From: Sphaerotilus microaerophilus
GTDB taxonomy: Bacteria > Pseudomonadota > Gammaproteobacteria > Burkholderiales > Burkholderiaceae_C
Length of the DNA: 64,000 bases
Assembly (NCBI RefSeq): GCF_023734135.1
Contig: NZ_AP025730.1
Span: 744,001-808,000 of the forward strand
Direction: 5' to 3'
Shown here: in pieces, positions 8,050-15,899 of the stretch
Position numbering within the stretch: position 1 is the stretch's first letter
Layout: every line of letters begins with the position of its first letter
The notes under the pieces: model-generated
Told to the model about the DNA's origin: nothing
Seen by the model: only the letters and a program-made list of their open reading frames with translations
Database searches by the model: none
Position numbers and translations under genes: made by a program

Positions 8050-9207
8050 ATGAATCCGAACCCCTACACCGACGACGATCTCCAGACTCTTGCGGAACAC
8101 GCCCGGCGTTTTGCCACCGGCCGGGTGGCGCCGGGCTTCCTGGCGCGGGATAAAACGCGGGATCTGGACCGCGCGCTGCTCAAGGAGATGGGCGAGATGG
8201 GCTTCCTCTGCCCCGAGCTGCCGGAGGAATTCGGCGGACAGGGCCTGGGTTGCCTGGCCGCGGGCGTGATCCACGAGGAAATCGCCCGCGCCGACCTGAG
8301 CGTGTCCTACCTGAACCTGCTGGCGTCGCTGAACGGGCAGATCCTGTCGCGCTACGGTGACCCGGTGGTGGTGAGGCCCTGGCTGAAGAGACTCACCGCC
8401 GGCGAGGCCATCTGCGCCATCGCGCTCACCGAGCCGCGTGGCGGCTCGGACGCGGCCAACCTGCGCCTGAAGATCGAGCGGGTGGGCGACGAGTACGTCA
8501 TCAACGGCGAGAAGACCTCGATCTCCGCGGCCGACCAGGCCGACATCACGGTGGTGTTCGGGCGCACCGGCACGGTGGAGTCGGGTGCGCACGGCGTCAC
8601 CGCGCTGCTGGTGCCGATGGACACGCCCGGGCTGACCACCAGCCGCTTCGACTGCCACGGCCAGCGCGCCATCGGCCGCGGCTCGATCTTCTTCGAGAAC
8701 GTGCGCGTGCCGGTCAGCCACCGCCTCGGCGACGAGAACAAGGGCTTCGTGCAGGTGATGCAGGGCTTCGACTTCTCACGCTCGCTGATCGGCCTGCAGT
8801 GCCTGGCCGTCGCCCGCGTCGCGCTGGACGAGACCTGGGAGTACATCACCCAGCGCCAGGCCTTCGGCCAGCCGCTGTCGGCCTTCCAGGGCGTGACGCA
8901 CCCGCTGGCGCAGTTCGACACCGAGGTCGAGGGCGCCCGGCTGCTCTGCCTGCAAGGGCTGTGGCTGAAGGACCGCGGCCTGCCGCACACGGCGGAAGCC
9001 GGCATGGCCAAGTGGTGGGGGCCGAAGCTGGCCTACGACGTCATCCACCAGTGCCTGCTTTGCTTCGGCCACGGTGGCTATGACCGCGGCCCGATGGAGC
9101 AGCGCCTGCGCGACGTGCTGGGCTTCCAGATCGGCGATGGCACCGCGCAGATCATGAAGACCATCATCGCCCGCACCCGCGCCGGGCGGAAGAACGTGCC
9201 GGCCTGA
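8050..9207 (+). CDS. aliB: Cyclohexanecarboxyl-CoA dehydrogenase (AliB)
   Basis: 385-residue acyl-CoA dehydrogenase that introduces the 1,2 double bond into cyclohexanecarboxyl-CoA, passing electrons to ETF. The FAD/substrate motifs AICAIALTEPRGGSDAANL and the C-terminal helix region are present. In the catalytic-base loop, where most relatives have YEGT, this protein has GDGT (Asp at about residue 363). An Asp base has been described for alicyclic acyl-CoA dehydrogenases of Syntrophus and Geobacter type, which supports a ring substrate. It sits 19 bp after badI and 71 bp before the ligase gene. Confidence 0.88.
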   Translation: MNPNPYTDDDLQTLAEHARRFATGRVAPGFLARDKTRDLDRALLKEMGEMGFLCPELPEEFGGQGLGCLAAGVIHEEIARADLSVSYLNLLASLNGQILSRYGDPVVVRPWLKRLTAGEAICAIALTEPRGGSDAANLRLKIERVGDEYVINGEKTSISAADQADITVVFGRTGTVESGAHGVTALLVPMDTPGLTTSRFDCHGQRAIGRGSIFFENVRVPVSHRLGDENKGFVQVMQGFDFSRSLIGLQCLAVARVALDETWEYITQRQAFGQPLSAFQGVTHPLAQFDTEVEGARLLCLQGLWLKDRGLPHTAEAGMAKWWGPKLAYDVIHQCLLCFGHGGYDRGPMEQRLRDVLGFQIGDGTAQIMKTIIARTRAGRKNVPA

Positions 9208-9278
9208 ACCGCAGGCCCCGGAACCCCGCGCCACCGATCCCGACAAGACCGATCCCATCCGAGGACAGGAGACAAGAC

Positions 9279-11024
9279 ATGGACTTCGACGCCGTTCTGC
9301 TGCCGCCGCGCCGCGCCGCCAGCGTGGCCCAGGGCTTCTGGTTCGACCGCACGATCAACGACGACCTGGACGCCTGCGTCGCCGCGTACCCGGACAAGCG
9401 GGCCCTCACCGCGATCCAGGTCGAGGGCGGTGCCGCCGCGCCCACCACCACCTGCTTCACCTACCGCGAGCTGGCGGCGATGGCCGACCGCGTCGCCGTC
9501 GGCCTGGCGCGCCTGGGCGTGAGCCGCAACGACGTGGTGGCGATGCAGCTGCCCAACTGGTGGCAGTTCACCGTCACCTACCTGGCCTGCTCGCGCCTGG
9601 GGGCGGTGCTCAACCCGCTGATGCACATCTTCCGCGAGCGCGAGTTGGGCTTCATGCTCAAGCACGGCGGCGCCAAGCTGATGATCGTGCCGAAGACCTT
9701 CCGCGGCTTCGACTACGAGCAGATGCTCGAAGGCCTGAAGCCCACTCTGCCCGACCTGCAGCAGCTGGTGGTGGTCGGCGGCAGCGGCGCCAACAGCTAC
9801 GAGGCCCTGCTCAGCGGCCCGGCCTGGGAGAACGAGCCGGACGCCCGCGACATCCTGACGCGCAGCCGCCCGGGCCCGGACGACATCACCCAGCTGATCT
9901 ACACCTCCGGCACCACCGGAGAGCCCAAGGGCGTGATGCACTCGGCCAACACGGTGATGGCCAACATCGTCCCCTACGCCGAGCGGCTGCGCCTGGGCGC
10001 CGACGACGTGGTGCTGATGGCCTCGCCGATGGCGCACCAGACCGGCTTCATGTACGGCCTGATGATGCCCATCATGCTGCGCGCCAGCGCGGTGCTGCAG
10101 GACATCTGGGAGCCGAAGAAGGCGGTGGAGGTCATCCGCGCCGAGGGCGCCAGCTTCACGATGGCCTCGACGCCCTTCCTGAACGATCTGGCGCGCACCG
10201 TGGCCGAGACGGGCCAGGCGGTGCCGACGCTGCGGACCTTCCTCTGCGCCGGTGCGCCCATCCCCGGCCCGCTGGTCGAGCAGGCGCGCAGCGTGCTCAG
10301 CGGATCGCCGGGCCGCTCCCAAGATCCGCGTTCCCCCTCGGGGGGCGAGCACCCGCAGGGGGCTCAGGGGGCCTACGCTACGAAGATCGTGTCCGCCTGG
10401 GGCATGACCGAGAACGGCGCCGTCACGCTGATCGAGCTCGACGACGACGACCGGCTCGCCGCCACCACCGATGGCTGCCCGCTGCCGGGCGTCGATCTGA
10501 AAGTGGTGGGCGACGATGGAGCCGAGCTGCCGCGCGGCCAGTCCGGCAAGCTGCTGGTGCGCTCGGTGTCCAATTTCGGCGGCTACCTGCACCGGCCGCA
10601 GTGGAACAACACCGACGCCGACGGCTGGTTCGACACCGGCGACCTGGCCACGATGAACGAGGCCGGCTACATCCGCATCAGCGGGCGCAGCAAGGACGTG
10701 ATCATCCGCGGCGGCGAGAACATCCCCGTCTTCGAGGTCGAGGCGCTGCTCTACAAGCACCCGGGGGTCGCCCAGGTGGCGGTGGTGGCGGTGCCCGACG
10801 AGCGCCTGGGCGAGCGCGCCTGCGCGGTGGTGGTGCCGAAGGCCGACCAGACGCTGACGCTGGCCGAACTGGTGGATTTCCTGAAGGCGCAGAAGGTGGC
10901 GCTGCAGTACATCCCCGAGCGCCTGATCCTGCGCGAGGCCATGCCGTCCACGCCCTCCGGAAAGATCCAGAAGTTCAAGCTGCGCGAGATCGTCCGGGAG
11001 ATGGTCGCCAGCGGCCAGATCTGA
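9279..11024 (+). CDS. aliA: Cyclohexanecarboxylate-CoA ligase (AliA) with an in-frame insertion
   Basis: 581-residue ANL-superfamily acid:CoA ligase that activates cyclohexanecarboxylate at the start of the pathway. The P-loop-like IYTSGTTGEPKGVMHS, SAWGMTENGAVT, the DTGDLATMNEAGYIRISGRSKDVIIRGGENI region and the C-terminal TPSGKIQKFKLRE Lys segment are all intact. About 26 extra residues, rich in Ser, Pro, Gly and Gln, interrupt the usual VEQARSVLG-AKIVSAWGMTE junction (about residues 344-370) and are encoded by a GC-rich palindromic element listed separately. Frame and stop are unaffected. A GGAG site precedes ATG 9279. Whether the loop is tolerated is unknown. Confidence 0.85.
   Translation: MDFDAVLLPPRRAASVAQGFWFDRTINDDLDACVAAYPDKRALTAIQVEGGAAAPTTTCFTYRELAAMADRVAVGLARLGVSRNDVVAMQLPNWWQFTVTYLACSRLGAVLNPLMHIFRERELGFMLKHGGAKLMIVPKTFRGFDYEQMLEGLKPTLPDLQQLVVVGGSGANSYEALLSGPAWENEPDARDILTRSRPGPDDITQLIYTSGTTGEPKGVMHSANTVMANIVPYAERLRLGADDVVLMASPMAHQTGFMYGLMMPIMLRASAVLQDIWEPKKAVEVIRAEGASFTMASTPFLNDLARTVAETGQAVPTLRTFLCAGAPIPGPLVEQARSVLSGSPGRSQDPRSPSGGEHPQGAQGAYATKIVSAWGMTENGAVTLIELDDDDRLAATTDGCPLPGVDLKVVGDDGAELPRGQSGKLLVRSVSNFGGYLHRPQWNNTDADGWFDTGDLATMNEAGYIRISGRSKDVIIRGGENIPVFEVEALLYKHPGVAQVAVVAVPDERLGERACAVVVPKADQTLTLAELVDFLKAQKVALQYIPERLILREAMPSTPSGKIQKFKLREIVREMVASGQI
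10309..10386. repeat. GC-rich palindromic element inserted in frame inside aliA
   Basis: About 78 bases containing GGGCCGCTCCCAAG, a CCCCCTCGGGGGG core and two further GGGGGC runs. They interrupt a conserved stretch of the ligase between the end of one helix (EQARSVLS) and the strand KIVSAWGMTE. I recall similar GC-rich dispersed elements from between genes of Burkholderiales genomes, but no second full copy is visible in this window. Boundaries are approximate, set from the family alignment. Confidence 0.55.
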
Positions 11025-11093
11025 TCCGGCGGCGGTCCGGCCGGTCGCCTGCTCACCCGCTCACCGCCCCTCGTCTTTCCCTGAACCCGCCTC

Positions 11094-11120
11094 CTCCGGT
11101 GCGCGCTGCCGCGCCCGGAG
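11094..11120. terminator. GC-rich hairpin after aliA
   Basis: CTCCGG-t-GCGCG pairs with CGCGC-CCGGAG around a 4-base loop, an 11-bp stem with one bulge, 70 bp past the aliA stop. No T-run follows, so it may act as an RNA-stabilising or attenuating hairpin rather than an intrinsic terminator. Confidence 0.35.
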
Positions 11121-11170
11121 CGGGCCGGCTCGTCCCCACACCTGTCTGCATCTCACATCAGGAACCCGCC

Positions 11171-11737
11171 ATGACCCTCCCGAACCGCCCCCAGCCGCTG
11201 CGCCGCAGCGCCCTGAAGCTGGCCGCCGCCACGCTGGCCGCCGCCGCGCTGCCGGCCATCGCCCAGGCCCCCGCCTGGCCGGCCAAGGCGGTGCGCATCG
11301 TCGTGGGCTTCGCCCCCGGCGGCACCACCGACGTGATGGCCCGCACCCTGGCCCAGGCGCTCACCGAGGCGCTGGGCCAGACCGTGATCGTCGACAACAA
11401 ACCCGGCGCCAGCGGCAACCTGGCGGCCGGCGAGGTGATCAAGGCGGCGCCGGATGGCTACACGCTGCTGATCGCACCCACCTCGGTCGAGACGGCCAAC
11501 CCCTCGCTGTTCAAGTCCAACCTCCTGCCCTCGCGCGACCTGGCGCCGGTGATGTCCATCGGCCGCCTGACGCGCGAGCTGAACAAGGCGCTGGCCGCCC
11601 CGGCACTCAAGCCGCGCTTCGGCGACCTGGGCGCCGAGCCGGTGGCACTGGACACGCCGGCCTTCAAGAAGCTGCTGGCCGACGAGGGCAAACAGCTCTC
11701 GACCCTCATCAAAGACCGCAAGATCATCGTGGAGTGA
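11171..11737 (+). pseudogene. Bug-family (TctC) substrate-binding protein with large internal deletion
   Basis: The 188-residue frame has a normal Tat/Sec-like leader (RRSALKLAAATLAAAALPAIAQA), the N-terminal lobe WPAKAVRIVVGFAPGGTTDVMAR through LAPVMSIG, then jumps directly to the family C-terminus RLTRELNKALAAPALKPRFGDLGAEP to the end. Intact Bug proteins have about 320 residues, so roughly 135 central residues, covering much of the second lobe and hinge, are missing in frame. A folded binding protein is unlikely. Intact members bind carboxylates for tripartite tricarboxylate transporters; no tctA or tctB is near. It sits between aliA and badK without breaking the operon direction. Confidence 0.8.
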
Positions 11738-11769
11738 TCACGGCGCGTGAATGAACCTTTGGAGGCCTC

Positions 11770-12540
11770 ATGCCTGTTGTCCTGACCGAGACCCGCGGCC
11801 GGGTGGCCGTCATCACACTGAACCGGCCGGAGGCGCTGAATGCGCTGAACGACGAGCTGATGGACGCGCTGGGCGAGGCGCTGCTGCGTTTCGACGCGGA
11901 TGACCGCGTCGGTGCCATCGTGCTGATGGGCGGGCCCAAGGCCTTTGCCGCCGGGGCGGACATCGCGGTGATGGCCGACTGGGGCTATATGGACGTCTAC
12001 CAGGGCCAGTTCATCACCCGCAACTGGGAGACGATCCGCTCGGTGCGCAAGCCGGTGCTCGCCGCGGTGGCAGGCTTTGCCTTCGGCGGCGGCTGCGAGC
12101 TGGCACTGGCCTGCGACGTCATCGTCGCTGCGCACAGCGCTCGCTTCGCCCTGCCCGAGATCAAGCTGGCGATGCTGCCCGGTGCCGGCGGCACGCAGCG
12201 CCTGCCCCGCGCCATCGGCAAGGCCAAGGCGATGGACCTGTGCCTGTCCGCCCGCGTGCTGGATGCCGACGAGGCCGACCTCTACGGGCTGGTCTCCCGC
12301 GTGGTGCCCGATGACGAGCTGCACGGCGCCACGCTGGCGCTGGCCGAGCGCATCGCCGGCTACTCGCTGCCCGCGCTGATGGCCATCAAGGAGGCCGTCA
12401 ACCGCAGCTACGAATCCACGCTGGCCGAGGGCGTGCTCTTCGAGCGCCGCCAGCTCTACACCCGCTTCGCCAGCGAGGACGCGCACGAGGGCATGCAGGC
12501 CTTTCTCGCCAAGCGGCCGCCTGAGTTCAAGCACCGTTGA
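11770..12540 (+). CDS. badK: Cyclohex-1-ene-1-carboxyl-CoA hydratase (BadK)
   Basis: 256-residue crotonase-family hydratase expected to add water to cyclohexene-carboxyl-CoA, yielding the BadH substrate. Both catalytic Glu positions of enoyl-CoA hydratases are kept, in FGGGCELALACD and in LPEIKLAMLPGAGGTQRLPR. A TTGGAGG site precedes ATG 11770. By sequence alone it could be a general enoyl-CoA hydratase; the role is inferred from its place in a cluster holding every other step from cyclohexanecarboxylate to pimelyl-CoA. Confidence 0.85.
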   Translation: MPVVLTETRGRVAVITLNRPEALNALNDELMDALGEALLRFDADDRVGAIVLMGGPKAFAAGADIAVMADWGYMDVYQGQFITRNWETIRSVRKPVLAAVAGFAFGGGCELALACDVIVAAHSARFALPEIKLAMLPGAGGTQRLPRAIGKAKAMDLCLSARVLDADEADLYGLVSRVVPDDELHGATLALAERIAGYSLPALMAIKEAVNRSYESTLAEGVLFERRQLYTRFASEDAHEGMQAFLAKRPPEFKHR

Positions 12541-12561
12541 AGCGGTCACCGGAGTTTTGCG

Positions 12562-13722
12562 ATGGCCATCGATGCCGAATCCTTCGAGCTGCTGCTCGCC
12601 ACCGTCCAGCGCTTCGTGCGCGAGCGCCTGATCCCCGCCGAAGATGGGGTGGAGGAGCAGGACCGCGTCCCCGACGAGCTGATCGAGGACATGAAGGCCA
12701 TGGGCCTGTTCGGCCTGACCGTGCCGGAAGAGTACGGCGGCATCGGCCTGTCGGTGAGCCAGGAGATCCTGGTGAACTACGAATTGGGCCGCACCGCGCC
12801 GGCCTTCCGCTCCGTCTTCGGCACCAACATCGGCATCGGCTCGCAGGGCATCCTGATGGACGGCACACCCGAGCAGAAGGCCGAGGTCCTGCCCCGCATC
12901 GCCAGTGGCGAGCTGATCATCTCCTTCGCGCTGACCGAGCCGGATGCCGGTTCGGACGCCGGATCGCTCAAGACCAGCGCGCGATTGGAGGGCGATCACT
13001 ACGTCCTCAACGGCAGCAAACGCTTCATCACCAATGCACCGCGCGCGGGCGCCTTCACGCTGATGGCACGCACCGGCGGGCCGGGCGCAGCCGGGGTGTC
13101 GGCCTTCATCGTGCCGGCCGACACGCCGGGCCTGTCGCTGGGCAAGCCCGACCGGAAGATGGGCCAGCGTGGCACCAAGACCTGCGACGTCATCCTCGAC
13201 AACGCCCGGGTGCCGGCGTCCCACATCATCGGCGGCGTGCCCGGCCAGGGCTTCAAGACCGCGATGAAGGTGCTCGACCGCGGCCGGCTGAACATCTCCG
13301 CCGTCTCCTGCGGGCTGGCCTCGCGCATCCTGGACGAATCGCGCCGCTACGCCCGCGACCGCCGTCAGTTCGGCAAGCCGATCGGCGAGTTCCAGCTCAT
13401 CCAGGCCCTGCTCGCCGACAGCCAGGCCGAGCTGCTGGCCGCCTGGGCGCTGGTGCAGGAGGTGGCACAACGCTTCGACCGCAAGCCGCCCGGCGCCTCC
13501 GACCCGGACGTGTCGATGCGCGTGTCCTGCGCCAAGCTCTTCGCCACCGAGATGGTCGGCCGCGTCGCCGACCGCGGCGTGCAGATCCACGGCGGCGCCG
13601 GCTACATCAACGAGTACCCGGTCGAGCGCTTCTACCGCGACGCCCGCCTGCTGCGCCTGTACGAGGGCACCTCGCAGATCCAGCAGGTCGTCATTGCAAG
13701 GGAGTTGCTGCGGGAGGGGTGA
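12562..13722 (+). CDS. Acyl-CoA dehydrogenase, BadJ/pimeloyl-CoA dehydrogenase-like
   Basis: 386-residue acyl-CoA dehydrogenase with FALTEPDAGSDAGSLKT, a full C-terminal helical bundle and a canonical catalytic Glu at about residue 368 in LYEGTSQIQ. It starts 21 bp after badK and is the last gene of the operon. The standard Glu contrasts with the Asp of AliB two genes upstream and suggests an open-chain or different acyl substrate, such as pimelyl-CoA formed by BadI. badJ of R. palustris is a similar gene in a similar position, but the exact substrate cannot be read from sequence. Confidence 0.85.
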   Translation: MAIDAESFELLLATVQRFVRERLIPAEDGVEEQDRVPDELIEDMKAMGLFGLTVPEEYGGIGLSVSQEILVNYELGRTAPAFRSVFGTNIGIGSQGILMDGTPEQKAEVLPRIASGELIISFALTEPDAGSDAGSLKTSARLEGDHYVLNGSKRFITNAPRAGAFTLMARTGGPGAAGVSAFIVPADTPGLSLGKPDRKMGQRGTKTCDVILDNARVPASHIIGGVPGQGFKTAMKVLDRGRLNISAVSCGLASRILDESRRYARDRRQFGKPIGEFQLIQALLADSQAELLAAWALVQEVAQRFDRKPPGASDPDVSMRVSCAKLFATEMVGRVADRGVQIHGGAGYINEYPVERFYRDARLLRLYEGTSQIQQVVIARELLREG

Positions 13723-13792
13723 AGGCGCGGGCGGGGGGTGTTCGATTCTTGCCTCTTGCCTCTTGCCACCCTGACCCGATCCCGCCCGTCCC

Positions 13793-14584
13793 TCAGGCCG
13801 GCGCGTAGGCCCGATCAAACAGCGGCGAGGCCCCGCTGACATTCGCGATGTCGCTGGCCGCGGCCAGCAGGTCCGGCGCCAGCGCCCGCATGCGCTCCTC
13901 GGTCAGGCGCACCGAGGGGCCTGAGATGGCCAGCACGCCGACCGCGCCGCGGCCGGGCACGGAGATGGCGGTGGAGATCGCTGCCAGGCCCGCCGCGTAG
14001 GTGTCCACCGTGATGGCGTAGCCCTGCTTGCGCGCGGTGCGGATCGCCTTGAGCAACGCGGTCGGGGTGGTGGGGGCGGCCGGGCCGTAGTCGCTGGTCT
14101 TGCCGAAGCCCTGGCGGCTGACCAGGGTCAGCGCGTCGTCCTCGCTCATCGTCGACAGCCAGACGTGGCCCGACGAGGTGCAGCTCAGCTTGGCGTCGAT
14201 GCCCTGGTCCGGGTCGTAGCGCAGGCCGGAGCGCGCGCCCTGCGACAGCGCCACCCAGGTGATGTGGTCCACGTCCACCACGCCCAGGCGCACCAGCTCG
14301 CCGGCCGTCTCGGCCAGCCGGTCCATGATCGGCTGGCAGAGGTCCACCACGCCGGAGTGCTTCAGGTAGTTCAGCCCCAGCGAGATCAGCTTGGTGGTGA
14401 GCATGTAGTCGCCACGCTCGCGCGACTGGCGCACGTAGCCGTGCTCGGCCAGTTCGGTGAGCAGACGGTGCGTGGCGCTGCGCGGGATGTCCAGTTCGTC
14501 GGCCAGCGTGGCCAGCGGCACGCCGCGCACGTCCCGGGCCAGGCGCTCCAGGATCGCCAGGGTTCTTTCCATCACGCCGGACAT
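13793..14584 (-). CDS. IclR-family transcriptional regulator
   Basis: 263-residue regulator with an N-terminal winged HTH (about residues 5-65: LATLADELDIPRSATHRLLTELAEHGYVRQ) and an IclR effector domain with the typical SCTSSGHVWLSTM and AISTAISVPGRGAVGVLAISGP segments. It converges on the bad/ali operon and runs away from the oxidoreductase gene upstream. IclR proteins bind palindromes such as TGGAA-N5-TTCCA; one such site lies 1.2 kb to the right, before the acyl-CoA dehydrogenase gene, and four more in the later catabolic region, so it is one of two candidate regulators of that motif. Confidence 0.88.
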   Translation of the reverse strand: MSGVMERTLAILERLARDVRGVPLATLADELDIPRSATHRLLTELAEHGYVRQSRERGDYMLTTKLISLGLNYLKHSGVVDLCQPIMDRLAETAGELVRLGVVDVDHITWVALSQGARSGLRYDPDQGIDAKLSCTSSGHVWLSTMSEDDALTLVSRQGFGKTSDYGPAAPTTPTALLKAIRTARKQGYAITVDTYAAGLAAISTAISVPGRGAVGVLAISGPSVRLTEERMRALAPDLLAAASDIANVSGASPLFDRAYAPA

Positions 14585-14639
14585 GCGTCGTCTCCCGCGG
14601 GGGTGGTGTTCAAGGTGGGCTCGTAGGGAATCGCCGATT

Positions 14640-15746
14640 TCACCCCGCCAAGCTTACCGGTTCGCCGCGTGCTGCCGCGGTGTGCACCGCCAGCGCGACT
14701 TCGAGGCTGCGCAGCGCGTCGCGCCCCGGGCAGACCGGCGCCTCGCGGCCCTCGGCCACCGCGCGCAGGTGCGTCAGCTGCTCGACGTAGGGGTCGCGCC
14801 GGTGCAGCGCGGTGTGGCGCAGCGTCAGCGGCTCGTGCCAGCCGGCGGCGCCGTCGTAGCGCCAGAGGTTCAGCCGCGGCAGCGTCAGCGCGCCCTCGCT
14901 GCCGGCCAGGTGGGCGCTGTCGATGGCCTGCTGCGGGTAGTGCGCCGCCTCGCCGGCAGCCAGGTCCCAGTTCCAGGGCGACACTGCCGCGTCGCTGGTC
15001 AGCAGCGTGGCCAGCGCGCCCTGCTCGAAGCGCAGGATCACCGCGGCGCTGTCCTCCACCTCGAAGCCGCGCTGCGCCGAGGACGTTGCTGCCTGCACCG
15101 ACACCACCTCGCCCGCGCGCGGGCCGAGCAGCCAGCGCAGCTGGTCGATGTCGTGGATCAGGTTGATCAGCACCGGCCCGCCCCCCGGCTCGCGCCGCCA
15201 GGCCAGGTCGAAGTAGGGCGCCGGTTTCATCCAGGTGGCCAGCACGTTGGCGACCACCGGCCGGCCGATGGCGCCCTCGGCGATCAGCGCGCGGGCGCGT
15301 TGGCTGATCGGGTTATGGCGGCGGTGGTGGGCCACCAGCAGCGGCACGCCCGCGGCGTCGGCCGCGTCGCAGAGCGCCGCGCCGTCGTCCAGGCTGCCGG
15401 CCACCGGTTTTTCCATCAGCACCGGCAGGCCGCGGGCGATGCAGTCCAGCCCCACCGGCCGGTGCGTGGCGTTGGGCGTGGCCACGATCACCGCGGCCAG
15501 GCCCAGCGCGCCGGCCGCATCCAGCAGCGCGCGGTGGTCGGCAAAGGCCGCCACGCCGATCGAGCGGGCATAGGCCTGCCCCGCTTCGGTGGGGTCGGCG
15601 AGGGCGACCAGCTGCACCGCCGGGTGGGTCAGGCAGCGCTCGGCGTGCATGCGGCCGATGGCGCCGGCGCCGATCAGGGCGATCGGCATGCGGGCGGGTG
15701 GCGTTGGGAAGGTTGCGGTGGCGGTGGCTGTGGCGTCGAGGGTCAT
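14640..15746 (-). CDS. Gfo/Idh/MocA-family oxidoreductase
   Basis: 368-residue NAD(P)-dependent oxidoreductase. The Rossmann motif IALIGAGAIGRMHAER, the catalytic-Lys motif MEKPVAGS and the HDIDQLRWLLG segment of the C-terminal domain are present. Members oxidise sugars, inositols or related cyclic polyols. ATG 15746 gives a 19-residue Thr/Ala-rich leader before MPIALIGAG; the ATG at 15689 is an alternative start. It is divergent from the acyl-CoA dehydrogenase gene and shares with it the TGGAA-N5-TTCCA site. Substrate unknown. Confidence 0.85.
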   Translation of the reverse strand: MTLDATATATATFPTPPARMPIALIGAGAIGRMHAERCLTHPAVQLVALADPTEAGQAYARSIGVAAFADHRALLDAAGALGLAAVIVATPNATHRPVGLDCIARGLPVLMEKPVAGSLDDGAALCDAADAAGVPLLVAHHRRHNPISQRARALIAEGAIGRPVVANVLATWMKPAPYFDLAWRREPGGGPVLINLIHDIDQLRWLLGPRAGEVVSVQAATSSAQRGFEVEDSAAVILRFEQGALATLLTSDAAVSPWNWDLAAGEAAHYPQQAIDSAHLAGSEGALTLPRLNLWRYDGAAGWHEPLTLRHTALHRRDPYVEQLTHLRAVAEGREAPVCPGRDALRSLEVALAVHTAAARGEPVSLAG

Positions 15747-15826
15747 CGTGCTGGATCTCCGGCGGGGACTGGTTAGTCCGCAGTGGCGGCGGATGGGTCG
15801 ATTGTGTGAGAATCGCCGAGCGATAG

Positions 15827-15841
15827 TGGAACGTGTTTCCA
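15827..15841. promoter_or_regulatory. Palindrome TGGAA-CGTGT-TTCCA, IclR-type operator
   Basis: Perfect palindrome, extendable to 7-bp arms, AGTGGAA-N5-TTCCACT, 58 bp upstream of the acyl-CoA dehydrogenase start. It matches the form of known IclR-family sites and recurs with small changes at 34841, 35894, 43134 and 49830. Confidence 0.6.
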
Positions 15842-15899
15842 CTAATGAATTTCGATCCAACCTAGACTTTTCCAAGTCAAACCGAGAGACCTCCGAGCC

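Noticed and set aside
9078..10760. Antisense frame of 560 codons across aliB and aliA
   Set aside because: No domain pattern, and it overlaps two well-supported genes entirely.
6445..13722. Anaerobic benzoate degradation cluster
   Set aside because: Only the alicyclic and ring-opening genes are present; no benzoyl-CoA reductase subunits or benzoate-CoA ligase of the bad type in the window.
13740..13775. Repeated TTGCCTC units as a tandem repeat or CRISPR-like element
   Set aside because: Only three short imperfect copies between convergent genes, without spacers.
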